From: Candidatus Calescibacterium sp.
Lineage (GTDB): Bacteria > DRYD01
Assembly: GCA_025059235.1 (NCBI GenBank)
Contig: JANXCV010000002.1
Span: forward strand, 81,498-145,497
Length of the DNA stretch: 64,000 nucleotides
Direction of reading: 5' to 3'
Shown here: positions 1-8,889 of the stretch, piece by piece
How the letters are laid out: the number at the start of each line of letters is the position of its first letter
Position numbering within the stretch: the stretch's first letter is position 1
Notes under the pieces: generated by a model
Told to the model about the DNA's origin: nothing
The model's database searches: none
Seen by the model: the letters and a program-made list of their open reading frames with translations, nothing else
Program-made: the position numbers and the translations under genes

Positions 1-797
1 TATTAGTAATCTTTTTGAATAAATCCACAAAAATCATCCCCTTCATAAATAAAAATAAGTCCTATGTTTGTGAGGTAATTCTTGGTAAAGAAACAAATAC
101 AATAGATAATACCGGAGAAACAATAAATGAAATAAAAATAAGTAAGGAAGATGCAGAAAAAGTAGTAAAGGACATAGATGCTATTCTACCAAGTTATATA
201 GGTAAGTTCAATCAATTACCTCCTGTATATAGCTCGAAGAAAATCCAAGGGAAAAGACTGTACGAAATAGCTCAACACATGGACTCCCCAATATTTAAAG
301 AAAAATCCAATGTAGTATATATCTACTCAATAAAAATTATCAATCATTACTACTTCCGAGACTACTATAGGATTCAGATTGAGGTTGATTGTTCTCAAGG
401 AACATACGTAAGATCAATAATAAAAGACATTAGTCAGAAAGTAAATCTGCCGATGACTTTATCATTTTTGGTCAGAAAAAATTCGAATAATTTCACTCTG
501 GCAGACTCCATAACAATAGAAGAACTCAAAAATTCCACAAACGTTATCGATAAAATAATAAAATTTGAAAAAATTCTAGAGAATTTCCCCTTTGTGATAG
601 TAAACGATAAAACTGTCTTTAAAGTAAGAAATGGACATAGCTTTACTAGTCAAAACACCATATACATAGAGAAGAAAGGTAAATATCATGACAGAAATGT
701 ATTTGTTGTAAAGGATAGAAAGAAAGACTTCTTGGCAATAGCCCAGTCAGACGATATGATAAATTTCAAAACAAGGAAAGTTCTAAAACCGTACTAA
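1..797 (+). CDS. truB: tRNA pseudouridine(55) synthase TruB, 5' truncated by window edge
   Basis: Frame is open upstream of the listed start (LVIFLNKSTK...); KLPPVYSSKKIQGKRLYEIA-type and CSQGTYVRSIIKDI motifs typical of TruB; followed directly by ribF as in many bacteria. Confidence 0.88.
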   Translation, partial: LVIFLNKSTKIIPFINKNKSYVCEVILGKETNTIDNTGETINEIKISKEDAEKVVKDIDAILPSYIGKFNQLPPVYSSKKIQGKRLYEIAQHMDSPIFKEKSNVVYIYSIKIINHYYFRDYYRIQIEVDCSQGTYVRSIIKDISQKVNLPMTLSFLVRKNSNNFTLADSITIEELKNSTNVIDKIIKFEKILENFPFVIVNDKTVFKVRNGHSFTSQNTIYIEKKGKYHDRNVFVVKDRKKDFLAIAQSDDMINFKTRKVLKPY

Positions 798-799
798 TC

Positions 800-1666
800 A
801 TGACAGGAATAGCACTGGGATTTTTCGATGGAATACACATAGCACACCAAAAAGTAATAGGAAACATATATTCAGATAATAGCTATGTGGTAACCTTTGA
901 TACCAGTCCTAAGATATTTCTCAAAAACTACACCAACTGCCTATTAACAACAAATTACGAAAAAGAAGAAATAATAAGATCTTTGTTCCCAAAAATAAAA
1001 ATTGAGTTTCTAATATTTAAAAATATTGCTGACTTGAATCCCGAACAATTCATTAGATATTTAAAAGAATTAATAAATTTCGATTCTATTTCTGTAGGAT
1101 ATGATTTCAGGTTTGGTAAAAATGCTCAGGGAGATATAAATTCACTGAAAAAACTATCAAGAGATTATAAGTTTGAGTTGATAGTCCAATCCCCCGTAAA
1201 GTATCAAAAAAAAATAGTCCACAGCACTCTAATAAGGAATTATTTAATTAATCATCCAACCAAACTAGAGATGGTTAATTCAATGTTAGGTAGACCATAT
1301 TCGATAACGGGATTAGTAATAGAGGGACAGAAGATAGGTAGAAAGATAGGTTTCCCAACAGCAAACATCCTAGTTCCCCACTATAAAGTAGTCCCTTATT
1401 TCGGAATATATAAAGTAAATGTAAAAATTTTAACTAAAGAATTCGAAAATAGGATATTCGACGGCCTACTTCACATAGGTCCTAGACCAGTAATAAACAA
1501 TTACAAAATATCTACTGAAGTCTGGATTAGAAACTTTGATAAGGAAATATACTATCATCCCATAAAAGTTGAATTGGTAAAATTTATAAGAAAAGTAAAA
1601 AATTTTAAAAACCTGAAATCTATGGTGAAACAAATAGAAAAAGATATACAAATAGCATTTGTATAG
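800..1666 (+). CDS. ribF: bifunctional riboflavin kinase/FAD synthetase
   Basis: GFFDGIHIAHQKVI N-terminal nucleotidyltransferase motif, GxxIGRKIGFPTANI flavokinase motif; adjacent to truB. Confidence 0.9.
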   Translation: MTGIALGFFDGIHIAHQKVIGNIYSDNSYVVTFDTSPKIFLKNYTNCLLTTNYEKEEIIRSLFPKIKIEFLIFKNIADLNPEQFIRYLKELINFDSISVGYDFRFGKNAQGDINSLKKLSRDYKFELIVQSPVKYQKKIVHSTLIRNYLINHPTKLEMVNSMLGRPYSITGLVIEGQKIGRKIGFPTANILVPHYKVVPYFGIYKVNVKILTKEFENRIFDGLLHIGPRPVINNYKISTEVWIRNFDKEIYYHPIKVELVKFIRKVKNFKNLKSMVKQIEKDIQIAFV

Positions 1667-1673
1667 TAATTAG

Positions 1674-2309
1674 TTATTTTATCTTTCTTACGGGTACCCC
1701 CACGTATGTACCTGGCAAAGATATGTCCTTTACTACAACTCCACCAGCGCCCACAATCACGTTATCACAAATAGAAACGTAGTGTTTAAAAACACTACCA
1801 GCTCCAATGAAACAGTGATTCCCAATCTTTACTCCTCCGGACAAAGTAGCTCTCGGAGCTAAATGAACAAAGTCTCCAATAATACAATCATGCTCAACTA
1901 TCGCTCCAGTATTTATAATACAAAAACCCCCAATTATGGCATTGACGTTAATAACTACATGATCTAAAACAACTGTTCCTAAACCTATTTTACTACTGGA
2001 AGAAATAGTAGACTTCTTAGAGATTATTTTTAAAAAACTGAATCCCATAGATAGAATTCTCTCTACAAGTCTTTTCCTTTGCATTCCTATGTCTAATTGT
2101 CCTATTGCCATAACTAAACTATATTCTTGGGGACTAAATTTAGTCATATCTTCTTCAGTTCCTAAATATTCTATTTGAAGATTTCTATTTTGTTTATCTA
2201 TGTATCCGCATATTTTTAATTCTGGATAGTCACGAGTAATTATATTCTGTATTACTTTTGAGTGATCCCCTCCGCCAAGTATTATTATTTTCCTATTTGC
2301 TTTTCTCAT
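1674..2309 (-). CDS. NeuD/PglD-family sugar O-acyltransferase (left-handed beta-helix)
   Basis: IIILGGGDHSKVIQNII Rossmann-like N-terminus and hexapeptide repeats (IGLGTVVLDHVVINVNAIIGGFCIINTGAIVEHDCIIGDFVHLAPRATLSG). Confidence 0.8.
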   Translation of the reverse strand: MRKANRKIIILGGGDHSKVIQNIITRDYPELKICGYIDKQNRNLQIEYLGTEEDMTKFSPQEYSLVMAIGQLDIGMQRKRLVERILSMGFSFLKIISKKSTISSSSKIGLGTVVLDHVVINVNAIIGGFCIINTGAIVEHDCIIGDFVHLAPRATLSGGVKIGNHCFIGAGSVFKHYVSICDNVIVGAGGVVVKDISLPGTYVGVPVRKIK

Positions 2310-2425
2310 AGATCTGTATTGTTTTTTCCAAATTTGTACCCCTTATAGCTGTTAGTATCATCGAGAAACCTAGATAGAATAGAATTCAGTGGAGGGAAAG
2401 GATAGCTTATAATTAATATTCTCAT

Positions 2426-2791
2426 ATGGGTTTAATTCTTATAGTTTTGTCTTATATTTATTTCTATAATGTCTTCTTTCTTTTACCTAACAAACTTCTT
2501 TTTAATACACATTTGAATCTTAAATTTGTTTACCTTGTAATAATTCAAGGGATTTTCATTTCTATCATTGAGAAAGGTAGAAGTAACTATGGTAAAACCT
2601 ATGTTCCACTAATACTCTTGATACTTTTACCCTCGTTTCTCATAGATATTAATCTTTTTTTAGCTGGGATTTTGTTCATTTATTTGCGGAGCTATATAGG
2701 TTTGGATGAAAACAGTCGTTTTTTCATACCACTTATTTTCACCACATGGTGTATTATAAATCTCTTACTTCTTGTGATTCTAGTTCGTTAA
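2426..2791 (+). CDS. small multi-pass membrane protein, unknown
   Basis: 121 aa ORF with several hydrophobic segments; 3' end overlaps mazG end by about 38 nt in convergent orientation. Confidence 0.5.
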   Translation: MGLILIVLSYIYFYNVFFLLPNKLLFNTHLNLKFVYLVIIQGIFISIIEKGRSNYGKTYVPLILLILLPSFLIDINLFLAGILFIYLRSYIGLDENSRFFIPLIFTTWCIINLLLLVILVR

Positions 2792-3989
2792 ACCTAGTCA
2801 TTATGATTTCAGCAAGATTATTCAGTATATTTTCGAAACTCTCAGAATGATTTATGTAGAATTCATGCAGTTTCAAGAGTATCTGTTGTGTTTCACCTGT
2901 GAAGTTATCATGTATTAGTTTTCTTACAAAATTATCGAATTTTGATTCTGTCTTTAGTCTTTTTACTTTTCTATATAACAGGTACATTTTGAGAAGAGAA
3001 GGCATAGATTTGGGTATATCAACAGTATTCACCTTGGTTTTATTTTCTTTTATTTTAATTTTCTCCCAATCCACTAGTATCTTTTCTATGTCTTGGGTTT
3101 TATTTTCAGTGAATACATGGGGATGTCTACTTATTAGCTTATCCACTAGAGACCTAACTACATCGTAGAAATTGAAGTTTTTGAAATCAGACTGGATTTG
3201 AGAATGGAAGATTACTTGAAGAAGTAAGTCTCCGAGTTCAGTTTTGAACTTTGTAGGATCATTTTTTTCTATTGAATCCAATACTTCATAAGCCTCTTCT
3301 ATGAGGTGATTTCTTATGCTTTCTGAGGTTTGAACCTTGTCCCATTGGCAACTGTACCTTAACTTTATCATTACGCTCCATAACAAATCAAAAAGAGTTA
3401 CGGTTAGTACTTTTTCCGGGATGAATGAAAAAATATCTGCAGCATCACTTGCTTTGACACAATAACCTTTGTCCTTTATATCTTCAACATACATACCAGG
3501 TACATTCGGAATAATGAAATTCATACCATAGCTTAAGTCTTGAAAATGGTAGTGGTAATAGAAGAAATCCAATTGTTTGAAATATGGTAGCTGATAGCTG
3601 AAATCGTGTTTAAACTCTAGAGTTCTATTAATGATGTTTTCTACACTTATTGAGTTGATACATACTGGCTTATCTATTTCCTGAGCTACAAAGTCACTGG
3701 AAAGGGGATTAATCGAAGTGGATATATATAGCCACACCGAATCGATATTTTTGATTTTATACCTTATTGCATCAATCAGATCCATATATGATGGATATAT
3801 TTCTCTTATTTTCTTAACTTCTTCGATATTGAATAATTCAGTTAATTCAATGTTGTTTTCATTAATCGATTGAAGGAAATCTGGTAAGAAAAAAGACTTA
3901 CAAAAAACCACTACTTTTTTGATCTTAGTGCTGATTATTTTGTACAGTTCTAGTATTTGTTTTTTATCTGCAAGACCCAGAATGTACAT
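2754..3989 (-). CDS. mazG: MazG-family nucleoside triphosphate pyrophosphohydrolase with divergent N-terminal tetrapyrrole-methylase-like domain
   Basis: CQWDKVQTSESIRNHLIEEAYEVLDSI...ELGDLLLQVIFHS...KLISRHPHVF...WEKIK MazG signatures; about 210 aa N-terminal region begins MYILGLADKKQI. Confidence 0.85.
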   Translation of the reverse strand: MYILGLADKKQILELYKIISTKIKKVVVFCKSFFLPDFLQSINENNIELTELFNIEEVKKIREIYPSYMDLIDAIRYKIKNIDSVWLYISTSINPLSSDFVAQEIDKPVCINSISVENIINRTLEFKHDFSYQLPYFKQLDFFYYHYHFQDLSYGMNFIIPNVPGMYVEDIKDKGYCVKASDAADIFSFIPEKVLTVTLFDLLWSVMIKLRYSCQWDKVQTSESIRNHLIEEAYEVLDSIEKNDPTKFKTELGDLLLQVIFHSQIQSDFKNFNFYDVVRSLVDKLISRHPHVFTENKTQDIEKILVDWEKIKIKENKTKVNTVDIPKSMPSLLKMYLLYRKVKRLKTESKFDNFVRKLIHDNFTGETQQILLKLHEFYINHSESFENILNNLAEIIMTRFNELESQEVRDL

Positions 3990-4484
3990 AGTATATCAAT
4001 TCTATTGTTTAAGCTAAACAACCTCTCAGATTTAAAAGAATTATCTAGATTAGCCTAATCTTTGTCGTTAGAACACAGTGGGTAAACATAAGTTTGATCC
4101 AAATGAATTTAAACTGGTATTACTATCTAGCCTCAGTGCTGATATTCCTTATAGGTTGAATTCCCTGATGTGGTTGAGAATTTTCCTATCCATAATAGTC
4201 CAAAAATCGGCTAAAAAATCAAAAATAGAAGATTAAATTGTTGAAAAAATTTTTGTTTTATAAAAGCTAAGTTTGTAAAAAGAGAATATATCTCCGAAAA
4301 GAGTAAAGTGATTGACAGTAGAATCTTATTCTTGTAATTTAGGCAAAAATAACTGCTCATTGTTGGTCTTCTTTTAGAAAGTTCTAGATCAATTCACCGA
4401 CATTGTAGATTATTTCAGTCTATTAAGATTGAAACCTAAAGATGTGATGTTATATTTATAGAGTTAGCTATCAGATGAATAAGA

Positions 4485-5918
4485 TTACTCTGAAATTTTC
4501 CTTTTTATGAATTCTGTTATTCCCATAACAGAAATAGTTTCCAGTAAATTCGCTATCGGTATGAATGTTGGGAATGATAGCTTCAAAGCATGGAATATGA
4601 GTGTTGTTATCAGACCGGAGGTTAATACTATTATTTTATTCTTTTTATTGGAATCTGTTTGTAAAGTTTGATATATGCTTATTCCGATTGGACCTATTGT
4701 AAATCCAAGTGAAAGATTTAGGCTTTTTTCCATAAAATCAAGGATATGAGAATATTTTTGAGAGTTCCTAATTTTTTCATGGTCTAATATTTTTGACAGA
4801 AGTAAATTCAGTACCATCAAGGGTAAAGAATAGATTGATTTTTTAATCATTAACAATCCTGAAAGCAATGAAAATTTCGCTTTAATCATTTTATTTCGAT
4901 CATTTTCCCTGTTTGCTTCTAGCATCTTCTCTAAGCTATCTGATACCTTCTTATGCGAAGAATAAAAAGAAAATACATCTAATACATGTCTTATTACTGG
5001 GAACTTCGAAAAAATTTTTGATAGTTGTTTGCCTATGTTTCTCAAAAATCTGTTATCAACTAATTTTTCCAGAAAATTTTGTTCATAGAGATTTTTTATA
5101 TATTCATACTTGTATAACGATGTTTCTTTTAATTTTTGTGGTTCAAGATAGAATGTTAGGAATGATTCTGCAAAATCTTCTGTGGGCTTTGTTTGTGCAT
5201 AATCACTTACAAAATCTTTTATTCCCCAGGGATATTTGGGGAAAATAAAAAATAAGGAACTCTTGTAATTCGTTGGCACAAGCTTAAATCCTATATCTAT
5301 CGTATGTCCTATTTCATGAATCAGTACCTCTTGTAGTGTATATGGATAAGGATTTGAATATAAATGTATTGGAGTCGCATATATCCTGTCAACTACTAAT
5401 CCTACAGCATCATATTTATGATATATTTCGTTATTTATTTGTATCGATGACAAGTTATTTACGATTTTCAGCGGTAGATTGTCCAGCGTGGAAAGAATTT
5501 CTTGATATTTTGATTCCTCAGCTATTATGACTGGGTATTTAAATGGGATAATACTATGCAGATTGCCAATTTTTTCGATTATTGAAGAAATATATTTACC
5601 TATCTTTTTTGCTATCTTTTGGATAGTAGGATTTTCTCGGGTTAAAAGGTTCATAATTCCTACTATTCCACCTATAGAAAGTGCTATTGGTACAGGTAAA
5701 AAGGTAGATAGTAAACCCAATATCGTTATTGTTGGTATATATGCTTCCAAGAAAACTTTTATTCCCTCTATTGCTTCTTCGGTAGGTCTTGTTAAGTAAG
5801 TTTTTGGATTATATTTATCTTTTAATTTTTCATCTCCGATTGGGCTTGTATTTTGATTATTTACCCTTCTTACTAGGGAAATATTTTCTAATGCTCTTGA
5901 TATTTTATCTCTAATCAT
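4485..5918 (-). CDS. putative zinc metallopeptidase (zincin, anthrax lethal factor/ATLF-like pattern) with multiple hydrophobic segments
   Basis: LQEVLIHEIGHTIDIG (HExxH at about 5304-5318) followed by PTEDFAESFLTFY (about 5160-5180), the spacing and E-x-F-AE-F style of lethal-factor-like zincins; hydrophobic helices N- and C-terminal; no obvious signal peptide. Confidence 0.6.
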   Translation of the reverse strand: MIRDKISRALENISLVRRVNNQNTSPIGDEKLKDKYNPKTYLTRPTEEAIEGIKVFLEAYIPTITILGLLSTFLPVPIALSIGGIVGIMNLLTRENPTIQKIAKKIGKYISSIIEKIGNLHSIIPFKYPVIIAEESKYQEILSTLDNLPLKIVNNLSSIQINNEIYHKYDAVGLVVDRIYATPIHLYSNPYPYTLQEVLIHEIGHTIDIGFKLVPTNYKSSLFFIFPKYPWGIKDFVSDYAQTKPTEDFAESFLTFYLEPQKLKETSLYKYEYIKNLYEQNFLEKLVDNRFLRNIGKQLSKIFSKFPVIRHVLDVFSFYSSHKKVSDSLEKMLEANRENDRNKMIKAKFSLLSGLLMIKKSIYSLPLMVLNLLLSKILDHEKIRNSQKYSHILDFMEKSLNLSLGFTIGPIGISIYQTLQTDSNKKNKIIVLTSGLITTLIFHALKLSFPTFIPIANLLETISVMGITEFIKRKISE

Positions 5919-5920
5919 TT

Positions 5921-6298
5921 TTAGCTTTTAGTTTTTTCTGAGAAACTCGTGTATTTATTCTTCCTAATAAAGTGAGCCATGGGTAGTTTTGTAGCTTCAA
6001 ACTCTTTATCTATTTTTTGAGCGTATTTATCTTCTTGTGCAGTTAATGGGGAGATGAAAACTCTATCTATGTTTTTGCTATTTTCATCTTGGAAACTCTC
6101 TATTGAATCCTTGGTATATGTTATGTAATACACTGAGTGTGGAATACCTTCTGGAATCCTTATAAAATTAACTTCTCTTAATTCTTCTCTTTCTTCTTCA
6201 CCTTTATTTGATCTCATGTACTGTATTGCTTGTTCTGTAGATATTCCAGTGGGATTTGTTAATAGTTTTATGGTTGTTTCTGTTGCTCTATATTCCAC
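5921..6298 (-). CDS. hypothetical protein, zincin-cassette member
   Basis: 125 aa ORF (GTG start) immediately upstream of the zincin ORF and overlapping the preceding ORF by about 31 nt. Confidence 0.5.
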   Translation of the reverse strand: MEYRATETTIKLLTNPTGISTEQAIQYMRSNKGEEEREELREVNFIRIPEGIPHSVYYITYTKDSIESFQDENSKNIDRVFISPLTAQEDKYAQKIDKEFEATKLPMAHFIRKNKYTSFSEKTKS

Positions 6299-6543
6299 GA
6301 AGGCATTTCGCAGATTGATGAATATATTTTCATATTGCCGATGGATAAGGTAAAAGTATCGTTGGGATTCTTCAGTGTTATAAAATAGTCTCGTTTCCAG
6401 GCGTCTATTATTATGACATTTACATTGTATTTTTTTGCCAAACTTTCTAAATTTTTCTTAACTTTGGTACCATAAGAACCAACTATGAAAGTAAATTTGG
6501 CACTTTTCGTATGACTGAACGTTATCTCGTAAGTCTTATACAT
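6268..6543 (-). CDS. hypothetical protein, zincin-cassette member
   Basis: 91 aa ORF at the head of a same-strand string 6543-4485. Confidence 0.5.
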   Translation of the reverse strand: MYKTYEITFSHTKSAKFTFIVGSYGTKVKKNLESLAKKYNVNVIIIDAWKRDYFITLKNPNDTFTLSIGNMKIYSSICEMPSWNIEQQKQP

Positions 6544-6701
6544 TTGTAATCTTCTAAAACTCCAGAGGTTTGACTATTCGTTTCATGTGTACTGTATTTA
6601 TCCACCATACAGATATTTTATATTGCTTTTCAGGGTAATAATCTAAGAAAAGTAAAGGAGGTATGTAGACGAATGGTTGTAAAAAAAATGTAAAAAGAAT
6701 T

Positions 6702-7457
6702 TTAGTTTATAAACCCAAGTAATTGGCTAACTCCTATCACAGGAGCTATTTCTGCTTTTACTGCAATATCTATGTTTTTAAATTTGTAGATTTGAAATTT
6801 GGGTTTAAATATTTCCAGTTCTTCTTTTGACCAACCACCTTCGGGACCTACTAGCATTGCTATCTTTTGTGGATTACCTACGGAGTTACCAAATTCAGAT
6901 TCTGCTCTTGGGTCAAACACTATAACCTTTTCATACTCTTTTAATAATTCTTCGACAATATTTTCTAGCTTTTTATCTATATATTGTATCTCTGTTATAA
7001 AATGTTTCCTTACGTATATGCTGTTCCAGTATATTATCTTTCTTAGTCTTTCTATTTTTCGGTAAACTTCTTCGAATTTAACGGCTATGAATTTTGACCT
7101 CATCAGAAAAATAGAGTTTATAGGTAGCTGCGATATATATTCTATACTATCTTCGAAATATCTAGATTTCAGAGGTACGACAAAGATATCAATAATCGGA
7201 AAATTTTTTTGGATATATTTTTTTTCTTCGATGTTTAATCTAACTCTGAATTTATCTAAAACTCTGTCAAAGTAGGATATGAAAAATTCGTACCTATTCA
7301 CTCTATTTTCTTTCGAATTTATAATTATTTTCTCGCCCTTTCCAATTCTCAACACGTGAATAAGATAATGCATAATTTCGCTATCTAATTCGATTACAGT
7401 TGAGCCCGTGGTTATACCTCTGAAAATCGATTCTTCCAAGAATATAACCATACTCAA
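6702..7457 (-). CDS. rsmE: 16S rRNA (uracil(1498)-N(3))-methyltransferase
   Basis: LVGPEGGWSKEELEIF SPOUT-family RsmE motif, IAVKAEIAPVIGVSQL C-terminus. Confidence 0.88.
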   Translation of the reverse strand: MSMVIFLEESIFRGITTGSTVIELDSEIMHYLIHVLRIGKGEKIIINSKENRVNRYEFFISYFDRVLDKFRVRLNIEEKKYIQKNFPIIDIFVVPLKSRYFEDSIEYISQLPINSIFLMRSKFIAVKFEEVYRKIERLRKIIYWNSIYVRKHFITEIQYIDKKLENIVEELLKEYEKVIVFDPRAESEFGNSVGNPQKIAMLVGPEGGWSKEELEIFKPKFQIYKFKNIDIAVKAEIAPVIGVSQLLGFIN

Positions 7458-7563
7458 TAAAATCTTTCTATTGTAAATTATGTTAACCTTTGAACGATTA
7501 GGATATTTTTGAAGGACTAAGGAGATACTTGTTTAATTATTTTGAGGGAAAGGGTTTTTATGA

Positions 7564-8889
7564 ATGAAAACAGTTCGAAAAAAATTTTCCTTCTTCATAC
7601 TATTTCTATTCATAAGTTTTGACTTATCGTGGAGTATAGATAGTATAATTCAAAACCTTCCTGAGGTAAAGAAAGCTGAAAATGAAATCTACTCTGCCTA
7701 CTATGATCTCAAGCTAACCTACTCTCAATTTGGTGTAAATATTGATTCTTTCTACCGTTACTCATATAATCAGCCTACCGTATCTGTTAACCTAGGACCA
7801 GCACAATTGAGAGTATCTCAAGACTTTACATATAACTACGGATTAAATTTGAACTGGATAATTAAGACTTTTGGATTATTAGAAAACCAAATAACTTCTA
7901 AAGAAATTATATACATTTCGAAAGTGTTGAAGTATCAACAAACTATTAGCGATATGTACTTTAGGTTTTATCAACTATTTTACGAGATGTTGAAAGCATA
8001 TATTCTATTAGATTTTTCAAATAGAAGTATAGCCTATTCGAAAGAATTACTATACAATACGAAGAAACTATATGATGTTGGAGTAGTTGCAAAGGTAGAT
8101 TATTTGAGAGCTTTGTCGACATACCAAGAATTTTTAGCTCAGAACAAGTCTGCATACCAAAATTACATCCTGGCAACTCAAAATATTTATTCATTTCTAG
8201 TCACCAAAGACAATACTGGCTTGGATAAGTTGTTTAGAAAGTATACGGAATATCTGGATTCTGATTTTGTTTATGATTTGCCGGAGAATAGAAAGAGTCC
8301 TGAAGAACTTAGAGTATCGAAAATACTATATTCTAACATTATCTCCCTGATTCATCAAAAAAAGGCCACTGCTTCTCAAAACTTTCCTATACTATCCCTT
8401 AACTCTCTTTACTTACGACAAAAATCTGCTACCTTCTCAAGAGAATATAACTTTAACATAACCTTGTCCCTAAGTTGGAAAATTTTTGATTCTAACTTAT
8501 CCAAAAATCAACAGGAAATTATAAAACATCAAATTTATAGTTTATATGAGGAGTACAAGAGAAATATTATCAATCTGATGAACATGCAATCACAAATAAG
8601 GTTAAAACATCAAATAGATTATTCAATGTATAGCTCTCTATTATATAATCTTGATTACCGTAAAGAAGCATTCAGACTAATCAAATTAAAGTATGAGAAT
8701 GGATTAGCTACATATCTGGATTACTTGGACTCTCAAAACAATCTCCTTCAAACACAGCTTAACATCAAAAATTATAAAAATGAACTGTTTATGAATTATG
8801 TAACTTATCTTTACTTGAACGACTTAGATTTGAGTACTAAAGAAGTAATAGAGAAGAAACTAATGCATAATCTAAAGAAGGAAGAATAG
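7564..8889 (+). CDS. TolC-family outer membrane efflux protein
   Basis: Signal peptide, long amphipathic helices, duplicated TolC-like pattern (GVVAKVDYLRALSTYQE / NGLATYLDYLDSQNNLLQ); first gene of an RND operon. Confidence 0.85.
   Translation: MKTVRKKFSFFILFLFISFDLSWSIDSIIQNLPEVKKAENEIYSAYYDLKLTYSQFGVNIDSFYRYSYNQPTVSVNLGPAQLRVSQDFTYNYGLNLNWIIKTFGLLENQITSKEIIYISKVLKYQQTISDMYFRFYQLFYEMLKAYILLDFSNRSIAYSKELLYNTKKLYDVGVVAKVDYLRALSTYQEFLAQNKSAYQNYILATQNIYSFLVTKDNTGLDKLFRKYTEYLDSDFVYDLPENRKSPEELRVSKILYSNIISLIHQKKATASQNFPILSLNSLYLRQKSATFSREYNFNITLSLSWKIFDSNLSKNQQEIIKHQIYSLYEEYKRNIINLMNMQSQIRLKHQIDYSMYSSLLYNLDYRKEAFRLIKLKYENGLATYLDYLDSQNNLLQTQLNIKNYKNELFMNYVTYLYLNDLDLSTKEVIEKKLMHNLKKEE

Noticed and set aside
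4405-4436. CRISPR-repeat-like string tagattatttcagtctattaagattgaaacc (ends in ATTGAAAC), and a separate ATTCCTTATAGGTTGAATTC near 4144-4164 in the same noncoding gap
   Set aside because: Each occurs once, the two do not match each other, and no regularly spaced copies or cas genes are visible; chance similarity in AT-rich DNA is more likely.
3990-4484. About 495 bp gap lacking an ORF between mazG and the zincin gene, considered as a pseudogene or ncRNA
   Set aside because: No recognisable coding remnant or conserved RNA motif could be read; kept only as unexplained intergenic DNA.
6660-6701. Plus-strand aaaggaggtatg followed by a tiny ORF (MVVKKM)
   Set aside because: Too short to support as a gene; the purine-rich run is common here.
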